A DNA stretch of 9,857 bases from Gammaproteobacteria bacterium. GTDB lineage: Bacteria; Pseudomonadota; Gammaproteobacteria; Steroidobacterales; Steroidobacteraceae. The DNA is taken from assembly GCA_030038645.1 (NCBI GenBank), contig JASHSR010000448.1, positions 1-9,857 of the forward strand, written 5' to 3'. The translations under genes were made by a program, and so were the position numbers. This document shows positions 1 to 5,927 of the stretch, piece after piece. The notes under the pieces are model-generated. The model worked only from the letters and a program-made list of their open reading frames with translations, ran no database searches and had not been told where the DNA came from. Every line of letters begins with the position of its first letter. The stretch's first letter is position 1.

Positions 1-824
1 ATGAAATCGGTCGAGCTCTCGGGCAGGAAGTCGAGCTGCGCCTGGCTGCCGTTCATCCAGCCCTTGCCGAACACGCCTCCCGAGCCGATGGCGATGGTCG
101 ATTGGATGATGTGATAGCCCGCGCCGAGCGGATCGCTCTCGGGGTTCATGAAGGTGAGCACGCGCTCCTTCTGGTAGCCGTGCAGGAAGTGCCACCCGAC
201 CCAGCCGCCGAGCGCCGCGAGCGCGGCGAGGGCCACCATGATGCGCACGCGCAGCCCCGCCATGATCACGACCAGCACGCCCGCGACCATGATCAGGGCG
301 CCGGTGCCGAGATCGGGCTGCAGCACGACGAGCCCCGCGGGCAGCGCGATGAGCAGCGCGAGCAGCGCGAGCGACGGCAGGCTCGGCGGCAGCGGCCGCT
401 CGTGCAGATACCAGGCGCACATCATCGGTACGCCGAGCTTCATGAGCTCGGAGGGCTGGAAGCGGAAGATTCCGAGGTCGAGCCAGCGCTGCGCGCCCTT
501 GCCGATGTATCCGATCGCGGCGACGACGAAGAGCAGCGCGATGCCGATCGCATAGAGCCACGGCGAGATCCGCCGCAGGAAGTTCGGGTTGACCTGCGCG
601 AGGGCGAGCATCGCGGCGGCGCCCATCGCGAGGTGTCCCACCTGGCGCAGCACCATGCTGACGCTCTGCCCCGATGCGCTGTAGAGCACGACGAGCCCGT
701 AGACCGCGATCAGCGAGAGCCCGATCAGCAGCGGGCCGTCGAGCTTCAGGGCGAGCAGCATGCGCGCGGTGCCCGTGAGCGTGCGGCGGGCCCGCGAGGC
801 GTCGGTGAGCTCTTCGTAGATCAT
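1..824 (-). CDS. rodA: RodA, SEDS-family peptidoglycan glycosyltransferase (partial, C-terminus outside window)
   Basis: RodA polymerises lipid II into glycan strands in the inner membrane, paired with PBP2 in the elongasome. Translating the minus strand from ATG at 824 gives 274 codons before the window edge; family members have about 370, so the last quarter is missing. Visible family motifs are KGAQRWLDLG (about residues 109-118), FQPSELMK (122-129), QPDLGTG (169-175), DPLGAGYHIIQS (231-242), IAIGSGG (244-250) and FLPESSTDF (266-274). By comparison with E. coli RodA, Asp273 in the final TDF should be the essential Asp262 equivalent; it is the next-to-last complete codon in the window. Several hydrophobic segments (about 31-50, 65-78, 88-107, 151-168, 175-190) fit a polytopic membrane protein. 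The start overlaps the mrdA stop as ATGA, and a GAGG Shine-Dalgarno 7 nt upstream supports it. This is the fifth gene of the mre operon and is probably translationally coupled to mrdA. Confidence 0.97.
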   Translation of the reverse strand, partial: MIYEELTDASRARRTLTGTARMLLALKLDGPLLIGLSLIAVYGLVVLYSASGQSVSMVLRQVGHLAMGAAAMLALAQVNPNFLRRISPWLYAIGIALLFVVAAIGYIGKGAQRWLDLGIFRFQPSELMKLGVPMMCAWYLHERPLPPSLPSLALLALLIALPAGLVVLQPDLGTGALIMVAGVLVVIMAGLRVRIMVALAALAALGGWVGWHFLHGYQKERVLTFMNPESDPLGAGYHIIQSTIAIGSGGVFGKGWMNGSQAQLDFLPESSTDF

Positions 825-2770
825 CGCGCCGCCTCGAGCGCGGTGTGGGCGCCGCTCGCAGGCGGCACGAACCGCGGCTTGAGCTTGCCGTCGGGCCCCA
901 GCAGGTATGTGTCGAGCACCTTGCGCGCGACCGGCGCCGCCGCGCTCGCGCCGAAACCCGCGTTCTCCACGAGAACGGCGACGGCGATGCGCGGCGCCTC
1001 GGCGGGCGCGAAGGCGATGAACCACGCGTGATCGCGCAGGCGCTCCGGGACGATCTTCGCGTTGTACCGCGCGTTCTGCGCCACGGTGAACACTTGCGCC
1101 GTTCCGGTCTTGCCGGCGACCGTGTAGGCGACGCCCTTGAAGGATGTCCAGGCGGTCCCGCAATACCGGTCGCACTTCGTCGTGCCGATCATCGCATTGA
1201 TCACCAGCGTCCAATCGGCGTCGGCGACGCCGAGGATCGGCTTGTCCTCGATCGGCGCGAGCCAGCGGACGCGCCCGTCGGGGTCGCGGATGCCCTTGAC
1301 GACCCGTGGCCGAAAGCTCCGGCCCCGCTCGGCGATGATCCCGGTGATGTGCGCGAGCTGCAGCGGGGTCACGAGCAGATAGCCTTGCCCGAGGCCCATG
1401 TTGACCGTCTCTCCGGGAAACCACACCTGATCCTCGGGGCGCTTGAATGCCTTGCGCTTCCACGCGGGGGTCGGCAGCAGGCCCGGCTTCTCTCCGCCGA
1501 TGTCGATGCCGGTCACCCGTCCGTAGCCGAGGGGCCCGAGGAAGGCCGCGATCCGATCGATCCCGAGCGTCGCGGCGAGCCCGTAGAAATACACGTCGGA
1601 GGACTGGGAGATCGCCTGCGACAGGGCGATCCACCCGCGCGGATCGTCCCTGTCCGCGCGCCACACGTGCCGGCTGCCCGGCAGGCGGAACACTCCGTTG
1701 CAGAACACCTTGTGGTTCGGATCGACCGCGTGATCCGTCAGCGCCGCGAGCGCGAGGGCCGGCTTGATCGTCGAGCCCGACGGGTACGTTCCGCGCAGCG
1801 CGCGATCGAGCAGCGGCTTGTCGGGGTCGTTCGCGAGGGCCGCGTACTGAGCGCGCGTGATGCCTCGCGCGAACAGGTTCGGATCGAACGCCGGATGGCT
1901 CGCGAGCGCGAGCACGTCGCCGTTGCGCGGGTCGAGGGCGACGACCGCGCCGCGGCGGTCGCCGAGCGCCTGCTCGGCGGCCTCCTGCGTCTTGAGGTCG
2001 AGCGCGAGGACGAGGTTGTCCCCGGCGACCGGAGCCTGGGTTTTCAGCTGCAACGTGAGCGCGCCGAGCTTCTCGACCGAGCGGCCCTGGGCGTCAACCA
2101 GGATCTCGCGAAAGCCGTTCGTGCCGTGCAGCTGCTTCTCGTAGGCGGCCTCGACGCCGAGCTTGCCGATCAGCGCCGTGCCCGCGTACGCCGCCCGATC
2201 GATGTGCGCGAGGTCCTGCTCGCTGATGGCGCTCACGTAGCCGATCGCGTGCACGGCGAGCGGACCGTAGGGATAGAGCCGCGTCTGCCGCGTCTTGATG
2301 TCGACGCCGGGGAACTCGAAGCGGTGCACGGCGAAGCGTGCCGCGTCCTCGTCCGACATCCTCAAACGGATGGGAACGCTGTCGAAGCTGCGCCGCGAGA
2401 GGATGTTCCGGCGTATCTCGGGGAGCTCATCGGCGGTGAGCAATCCGATGCCGACGAGCCTTCTCAGCGTCGACTTGAGATTCGGGACCTCCTCGCGCAC
2501 GAGCTCGAGCTGGTAGGCGGGCTGGCCGGCCGCGAGAACGACGCCGTTGCGGTCGAACATGAGTCCGCGGGCGGCCGGGATCGGCTCGACGCGAATGCGA
2601 TTGCCCTGGGAGAGCTGCGAGTAGTAGTCGTGCCGCACGACCTGCAGCATGTACAGCCGCGCGCACAGGACGAGCGTGAGCAGCGCGACGATCGTGCCCG
2701 CGAGCAGCGAGCGGCGCACGAACAGCCGCTGCTCTCTCCAGTGATCCTTGATGTTGACGCCCCGGACCAT
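821..2770 (-). CDS. mrdA: Penicillin-binding protein 2 (elongasome class B PBP, peptidoglycan transpeptidase)
   Basis: PBP2 cross-links the glycan strands made by RodA during cell elongation and is anchored in the inner membrane with its enzyme domain in the periplasm. The 649-residue product is close to the E. coli length (633). A single N-terminal membrane segment spans about residues 22-44. A PBP dimerisation/pedestal region follows, starting with RGLMFDRNG (68-76), and then the transpeptidase domain from about 260. The catalytic motifs are intact: SGSTIK with nucleophile Ser333 and Lys336, the SxD motif Ser390-Ser391-Asp392, and KTG at 554-556 in AGKTGTAQV. GLGQGY (459-464) and ERLRDHAWF (576-584) are also typical of PBP2. 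Unusual points are Cys533 and Cys537 (CDRYC) shortly before KTG, and apparent loss of a zinc site known in some relatives (see findings). The ATG start is 17 nt after mreD, with only a weak AGG as ribosome site. The stop overlaps the rodA start. Confidence 0.98.
   Translation of the reverse strand: MVRGVNIKDHWREQRLFVRRSLLAGTIVALLTLVLCARLYMLQVVRHDYYSQLSQGNRIRVEPIPAARGLMFDRNGVVLAAGQPAYQLELVREEVPNLKSTLRRLVGIGLLTADELPEIRRNILSRRSFDSVPIRLRMSDEDAARFAVHRFEFPGVDIKTRQTRLYPYGPLAVHAIGYVSAISEQDLAHIDRAAYAGTALIGKLGVEAAYEKQLHGTNGFREILVDAQGRSVEKLGALTLQLKTQAPVAGDNLVLALDLKTQEAAEQALGDRRGAVVALDPRNGDVLALASHPAFDPNLFARGITRAQYAALANDPDKPLLDRALRGTYPSGSTIKPALALAALTDHAVDPNHKVFCNGVFRLPGSRHVWRADRDDPRGWIALSQAISQSSDVYFYGLAATLGIDRIAAFLGPLGYGRVTGIDIGGEKPGLLPTPAWKRKAFKRPEDQVWFPGETVNMGLGQGYLLVTPLQLAHITGIIAERGRSFRPRVVKGIRDPDGRVRWLAPIEDKPILGVADADWTLVINAMIGTTKCDRYCGTAWTSFKGVAYTVAGKTGTAQVFTVAQNARYNAKIVPERLRDHAWFIAFAPAEAPRIAVAVLVENAGFGASAAAPVARKVLDTYLLGPDGKLKPRFVPPASGAHTALEAAR
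832..835 (-). promoter_or_regulatory. Shine-Dalgarno for rodA, inside the 3' end of mrdA
   Basis: Read on the minus strand, GAGG lies 7 nt before the rodA ATG (822-824). It sits within the last codons of mrdA, so RodA can be initiated by its own site or by ribosomes terminating on mrdA at the overlapping ATGA. It is the clearest ribosome binding site in the left block. Confidence 0.6.
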
Positions 2771-2787
2771 GCGCTAAGCCTACGCGC

Positions 2788-3267
2788 TCAACGCGGGGAA
2801 TGGCTGCGCTCGAGCACGGCGGTTGCGAGCGGCCAGATGATGGCGCCGGTCGCCGTGTGAACCCAGCGCAGCGGGGTCGTGAGCGGGTGCCCGCTCCAGC
2901 CGTCGATGGCGAACAGGATGAACTCGTACACGGCGAGCGCGCCGAACACGATGAGGGCCTGCTGGAACGCAGGCTTCGAGCGAATCTTCTGATGCTCGCG
3001 CACGGCCACGTAGGTGATCGTCGTGAGGGCGAGCGCATGCTGTCCGAGAACTGCGCCACGAAATACATCGAGTGCGAGGCCGGAGACGAAGCCGAGCGTG
3101 AGGCCCCCCGCCCGCGGCGCGGCGATGGACCAGTAAAGGACGGTGAGGACCAGGAACGCTGGACGCGCGACCGCGAGCCAATGCGGCAGGGGCAGGACGG
3201 ACAGGACCAACGCGACGAGCGCCGTCAGCACCATCCGGCCGCGGGGCTCGGACTGACGGGCACTCAT
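2788..3267 (-). CDS. mreD: MreD, rod-shape-determining inner-membrane protein
   Basis: MreD is a small integral membrane subunit of the elongasome that binds MreC and connects it to MreB and the PBP2/RodA synthase. The 159-residue product matches the family length (E. coli 162). It is strongly hydrophobic, with about five to six segments (roughly 12-30, 35-50, 54-70, 74-90, 102-122, 134-152). The pattern RPAFLVLTVLYW followed by GFVSGLALDVFRGAVLGQHAL (as short matching stretches at about 35-79) is the family's best-conserved part. The ATG start overlaps the mreC TGA as ATGA, indicating coupling. Identification rests on both this pattern and its place between mreC and mrdA. Confidence 0.95.
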   Translation of the reverse strand: MSARQSEPRGRMVLTALVALVLSVLPLPHWLAVARPAFLVLTVLYWSIAAPRAGGLTLGFVSGLALDVFRGAVLGQHALALTTITYVAVREHQKIRSKPAFQQALIVFGALAVYEFILFAIDGWSGHPLTTPLRWVHTATGAIIWPLATAVLERSHSPR

Positions 3268-4454
3268 GGGTGTGCCCCGGGCTCTGTGGCCGACCCGGTC
3301 TGGGTCCCTTGCTGGGTGGTCCCTTGCTGGGTCCCCTGCTTGGCCCGCTGCTGGGTCGCCTGCTTGGCCGCTGGCTTCGTCTCAGTATGCGTTAGCTTTG
3401 ACTGAGCAGGAGTGGAGCGGTGCGAGGACGGCGCGCCTTTGGCGCGCGCGGACCCCGACGCTGGACGTGGACTTCCCGCCTTGGCGGGTTGAGACCGCCC
3501 CGGCGCCTGGTGGGCGGGTGCGGGGAGGGGCTGGAAGGCCGGGTTGCCGGTCGTGAGGTCGCTATCGACCGTGGTCCCGCCGGCGAGTCCGGTCGGCGCC
3601 GCGGGATGGTCGACCTGGAACCACACGAGCATGACCTCGTGCAACTTGTCGAGCTGCGCGAGAGGCTTCGCCCGAATCTGCGCGAGCGGCTGCACGGCGT
3701 CGTGTCGCACCTCGGTGACACGCGCAACGGGATAGCCCTGCGGAAACACGCCGCCGAGGCCGGAGGTGACGAGCAGATCGCCGGGCTTCACGTCGGCGTT
3801 GGACGGCAGATAGGGCAAGGCGAGCGCCTCGGCGTCGCCCGTGCCCACGGCGATGGTGCGCACGCCCGTTCTCTCGATCTGCACCGGCACCGCGTGCTCC
3901 GGGTCGGTGAGCAGGATGACCTCCGCGCTCCAGGGGCCGACGTGCATCGTCTGGCCGAGCAGCCCGTAGCTGTCCATGACGGCCTGCCCCTTGAACACGC
4001 CGTTGCGCGCGCCGCGGTTGATCAGCACGCGCTGACGCAGGCTGTTGAGCTCGACGTTCACCACCTCGGCGACGATCCAGTGGTCCGCGACCGGTGGCAG
4101 GGCGTCGCGCAGTCCGCGGAGCTCGCCGTTCTCGCGCGCGAGCGCCTCGAAGCGCTGCGATTTGAGCTCGAGCGCGTGCTCGCGCGTGAGGAGCGCGGCG
4201 TTCTGCGCCTCGAGAGCCTCGCGGGTCTCGAAGCTCTGCTCGAGCCATTGCCACGCCGCCGTGGGCGAGTTCACCGCGAGCTGCAGCGGGTAGGCGGCCG
4301 CGCTCAGGTAATAGCGCGCCTGCTCGAGCCAGCCGCGGCGCTGGTCGAGGAACATGAGCACGATCGCGAGGATCGCGTACAGCGTGAAGCGGAAGCCGGG
4401 TGAGGCCCCTCGTCCCGGCGACGGGCGGTATGAGCCTGCGGCGAACGCGGCCAA
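3264..4454 (-). CDS. mreC: MreC, rod-shape-determining periplasmic scaffold, with long low-complexity C-terminal tail
   Basis: MreC is a bitopic inner-membrane protein whose periplasmic part assembles into filaments and activates PBP2/RodA. In the 396-residue product, a short cytoplasmic N-terminus precedes one membrane segment at about 22-37. A coiled-coil-like helix follows (about 66-118, rich in E, L, A and R), then the two beta-barrel domains (about 125-280). Family motifs include VNVELNSLRQRVLINRG (132-148), VMDSYGLLGQ (159-168), LLTDPEHAVPV (181-191), KPGDLLVTSGLGGVFPQGYPV (about 223-243) and LHEVMLVWF (271-279). Residues 281-396 form a Pro/Ala/Ser/Thr/Gln-rich tail with no recognisable domain, ending in repeats such as QGTQQGT. 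The start appears to be TTG, 10 nt after the mreB stop; no ATG or GTG is available in frame nearby. A GGAG lies 13 nt upstream in mreB, which is rather far. The stop overlaps mreD. Confidence 0.96.
   Translation of the reverse strand: MAAFAAGSYRPSPGRGASPGFRFTLYAILAIVLMFLDQRRGWLEQARYYLSAAAYPLQLAVNSPTAAWQWLEQSFETREALEAQNAALLTREHALELKSQRFEALARENGELRGLRDALPPVADHWIVAEVVNVELNSLRQRVLINRGARNGVFKGQAVMDSYGLLGQTMHVGPWSAEVILLTDPEHAVPVQIERTGVRTIAVGTGDAEALALPYLPSNADVKPGDLLVTSGLGGVFPQGYPVARVTEVRHDAVQPLAQIRAKPLAQLDKLHEVMLVWFQVDHPAAPTGLAGGTTVDSDLTTGNPAFQPLPAPAHQAPGRSQPAKAGSPRPASGSARAKGAPSSHRSTPAQSKLTHTETKPAAKQATQQRAKQGTQQGTTQQGTQTGSATEPGAHP
3303..3373 (-). repeat. Two adjoining tandem repeats in the mreC tail
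   Basis: On the plus strand GGTCCCTTGCTGGGT occurs twice head to tail (3303-3317 and 3318-3332), identical over 15 bp. A 24-bp unit beginning GCTGGGTCSCCTGCTTGG then occurs twice (3326-3349 and 3350-3373) with a few differences. Both periods are multiples of three, so copy-number change would keep the mreC frame. On the coding strand they specify the Gln/Thr/Gly-rich end of MreC (about residues 361-384). Confidence 0.85.
3431..3447. repeat. Perfect 7-bp inverted repeat with 3-nt loop inside mreC
   Basis: GCGCGCC-TTT-GGCGCGC is a perfect short hairpin sequence within the part of mreC that encodes the low-complexity tail. No T-run follows it on either strand, so it does not look like an intrinsic terminator. 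Confidence 0.6.
3475..3518. repeat. Alternating complementary G/C blocks in the mreC tail
   Basis: Four short blocks follow one another: CCCGCC (3475-3480), GGCGGG (3483-3488), CCGCCC (3495-3500) and GGGCGGG (3512-3518). Each can pair with its neighbour, giving mutually exclusive stems of 5-6 bp. All lie inside mreC. High GC alone makes such blocks more likely, so their significance is uncertain. Confidence 0.45.
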
Positions 4455-4464
4455 TGGCGACAGC

Positions 4465-5508
4465 TCACTCCAAGCCGAAGTGCCCCGGCCCCAGCTCGTC
4501 CATCAGCTCGAGAATGCGCCCGCCACCGCGCGCGACGCACGTGAGGGGGTCGTCCGCCACGACGACGGGGAGCCCTGTCTCCTCGGTGAGCAGCTTGTCG
4601 ATGTCGCGCAGCAGGGCGCCGCCGCCCGTGAGCACGATGCCCCGCTCGGCCACGTCGGCGCCGAGCTCGGGAGGCGTCTGCTCGAGCGCCTGCTTGACGG
4701 CGCTCACGATGCTCTGCAGGGGCTCCTGCAGCGCCTCGAGGATCTCGTTGCTGTTCAGCGTGAAGCTGCGCGGCACGCCCTCCGAGAGGTTGCGCCCCTT
4801 CACGGAGAGCTCGCGCACCTGCTGTCCGGGATAGGCGGAGCCGATCTCGATCTTGATGCGCTCGGCCGTCGCCTCCCCGATCAGAATGCCGTAATTGCGG
4901 CGGACGTAGTTCATGATCGCATCGTCGAAGCGGTCGCCGCCGATGCGCGCGGAGTTCGCGTACACGATGCCGTTCAGCGAGAGCACGGCGACCTCCGAGG
5001 TGCCACCGCCGATGTCGAGCACCATGGAGCCGCGCGCCTCGTGCACCGGCAGGCCGGCGCCCACCGCGGCGGCCATGGGCTCGCTCACGATGGCGACGTT
5101 GCGGGCCCCCGCGCCTTCGGCCGACTCGCGGATCGCGCGGCGCTCGACCTGGGTCGAGCCGAACGGCACGCAGACCAGCACGCGCGGCGAGGGCTTCAGC
5201 ATGCGGTTGCCATGCACCTTGTTGATGAAGTACTGCAGCATCTTCTCGGTGTACGTGAAGTCGGCGATGACGCCGTCCTTCATCGGGCGCACGGCGGTGA
5301 TGTGGCCGGGGGTGCGGCCGAGCATGTTCTTCGCCTCGGAGCCGACGGCAACGATGACCTTGCCCCCCCGAGTCGGCTCGTCCTGCACCGCGACCACGGA
5401 GGGCTCGTTGAGCACGATGCCCTTGTCGCGAACGTAGATCAGAGTGTTCGCCGTGCCCAGATCGATCGACAGATCGCTGGAGAAATAGCCGCGCAAGCGT
5501 TTGAACAT
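4465..5508 (-). CDS. mreB: MreB, actin-like rod-shape-determining cytoskeletal ATPase
   Basis: MreB polymerises with ATP into membrane-bound filaments that position the elongasome and set rod shape. From ATG at 5508 the product has 347 residues, the same as E. coli MreB, and aligns from the first residue. The N-terminal MFKRLRGYF is the amphipathic membrane-binding helix. Nucleotide-site motifs are DLGTANT (16-22, phosphate 1), SEPMAAAVGAGLP (142-154, with the catalytic-type Glu143), DIGGGTSEVAV (165-175, phosphate 2) and LTGGGALL (293-300, adenosine). Other near-invariant stretches are MLGRTPGHI (62-70), RPMKDGVIADF (74-84), VERRAIRES (121-129) and GEATAERIK (211-219). A longer frame beginning at TTG 5586 was rejected because its extra 26 residues are not conserved and would run over the likely promoter. 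No good Shine-Dalgarno precedes the ATG. It is the first gene of the operon. Confidence 0.98.
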   Translation of the reverse strand: MFKRLRGYFSSDLSIDLGTANTLIYVRDKGIVLNEPSVVAVQDEPTRGGKVIVAVGSEAKNMLGRTPGHITAVRPMKDGVIADFTYTEKMLQYFINKVHGNRMLKPSPRVLVCVPFGSTQVERRAIRESAEGAGARNVAIVSEPMAAAVGAGLPVHEARGSMVLDIGGGTSEVAVLSLNGIVYANSARIGGDRFDDAIMNYVRRNYGILIGEATAERIKIEIGSAYPGQQVRELSVKGRNLSEGVPRSFTLNSNEILEALQEPLQSIVSAVKQALEQTPPELGADVAERGIVLTGGGALLRDIDKLLTEETGLPVVVADDPLTCVARGGGRILELMDELGPGHFGLE

Positions 5509-5557
5509 GAAAGATGTAGGCTTAAGAGACCGGGAGGGACCCCCAAGAGTGGCGCGT

Positions 5558-5586
5558 AACATATCAACCGTGACGACATTCAGCAA
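5558..5586 (-). promoter_or_regulatory. Candidate sigma70-type promoter for mreBCD-mrdA-rodA
   Basis: Reading the minus strand, TTGCTG (5586-5581) is followed after exactly 17 nt by TATGTT (5563-5558). The -35 element matches consensus at 3 of 6 positions and the -10 at 4 of 6. Transcription would start near 5551, leaving a leader of about 43 nt before the mreB ATG. This is inference from pattern only. Confidence 0.4.
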
Positions 5587-5601
5587 GGCGAGGTGTATGA
5601 T
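5573..5601 (+). promoter_or_regulatory. Candidate promoter for gatCAB
   Basis: TATGAT at 5596-5601 is a good -10 element (5 of 6 matches to TATAAT). No strong -35 stands at the usual distance: CGACAT at 5574-5579 is poor, and GTGACG at 5570-5575 is better but 20 nt away. Transcription would begin near 5608, giving a leader of about 35 nt. An activator or a different promoter position is possible. Confidence 0.35.
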
Positions 5602-5617
5602 TTCGCGCCGTTTTTTC

Positions 5618-5635
5618 TTGAGTTTGCGAACTCGA
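5618..5635 (+). other. Small hairpin in the gatC leader
   Basis: TTGAGTT-TGCG-AACTCGA can fold in RNA as a stem of seven pairs (one G-U) with a 4-nt loop, ending 7 nt before the gatC ATG. A run of six T (5611-5616) lies before it, not after, so it is not a terminator in the plus direction. It occupies the place where a Shine-Dalgarno would be expected, and no Shine-Dalgarno is seen. Confidence 0.4.
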
Positions 5636-5642
5636 TCAGACT

Positions 5643-5927
5643 ATGAAGCGCACCGAGATCGAAACCATCGCTCACCTCGCGCGGCTCGACCTCACCGAGG
5701 CCGAGCTTCCCGTCTACCAGGCGAGCCTCGCGCGCATCCTCGATCTGGTCGGCGAGCTCGACCGCGCCGATGTGGCGGGCGTCACACCCATGGCGCATCC
5801 TCTGCCCGGACTCTCTCAGCGGCTGCGCCCGGATGAGGTCACCGAGCGCGACGATCGCGAGCGGTATCAGCTCAATGCGCCTCGGGTCGAGGCCGGCCTG
5901 TACCTGGTGCCCAAGGTCATCGAGTGA
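5643..5927 (+). CDS. gatC: GatC, subunit C of Asp-tRNA(Asn)/Glu-tRNA(Gln) amidotransferase
   Basis: GatC is the small subunit that wraps around GatA and GatB and stabilises the amidotransferase complex in the cytoplasm. The 94-residue product has the normal family length. Typical features are the N-terminal helix with IAHLARLDLTEAE (about 9-21), MAHPLPGLSQRLRPDEVTE (as short matches at about 50-68) and the C-terminal NAPRVEAGLYLVPKVIE (78-94). The latter is the conserved segment that contacts the partner subunits. The ATG at 5643 is the natural start and matches family N-termini. No Shine-Dalgarno is evident before it. The stop overlaps the gatA start by GTGA. It is the first gene of the plus-strand operon, divergent from mreB. 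Confidence 0.97.
   Translation: MKRTEIETIAHLARLDLTEAELPVYQASLARILDLVGELDRADVAGVTPMAHPLPGLSQRLRPDEVTERDDRERYQLNAPRVEAGLYLVPKVIE
5913..5916 (+). promoter_or_regulatory. Shine-Dalgarno supporting the GTG start of gatA
   Basis: AAGG lies 7 nt before GTG at 5924, inside the last codons of gatC. It supports GTG rather than a downstream codon as the GatA start and, with the GTGA overlap, suggests coupled translation of the two subunits. Confidence 0.55.

Larger units (their letters stand above)
5509..5642. promoter_or_regulatory. Divergent intergenic region between mreB and gatC
   Basis: This 134-nt spacer is the only gap in the window large enough for promoters, and both operons start from it. 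It is visibly less GC-rich than the genes around it. Candidate promoters for the two directions overlap at about 5573-5601, so the polymerases may interfere with each other. I see no clear operator for a named regulator. Confidence 0.75.

Noticed and set aside
102..1031. Plus-strand open frame of 309 codons opposite rodA and the end of mrdA
   Set aside because: The minus strand encodes unmistakable RodA over the same bases; the plus-strand product is low-complexity and highly charged.
845..2860. Open frame of 671 codons on the plus strand, antisense to mrdA
   Set aside because: It is a shadow of mrdA. High G/C at third codon positions removes stops on the opposite strand; its product is Arg/Glu/Asp-rich with no domain, whereas mrdA has all PBP2 motifs.
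3420..5559. Two long plus-strand open frames (3420-4403 and 4354-5559) antisense to mreC and mreB
   Set aside because: Their products are unrecognisable and rich in Arg, His and Asp. They fall wholly opposite conserved genes and have no ribosome sites or promoter of their own.
5509..5586. Extended MreB start at TTG 5586, adding 26 residues
   Set aside because: MreB proteins align from the MFKRLRGYF-type helix at ATG 5508. The added residues are not conserved and would place the start on top of the predicted -35 element.
5611..5635. T6 run plus hairpin as an intrinsic terminator
   Set aside because: In the plus direction the T-run precedes the stem. In the minus direction the stem is followed by A residues, not U. 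Neither order fits a terminator.
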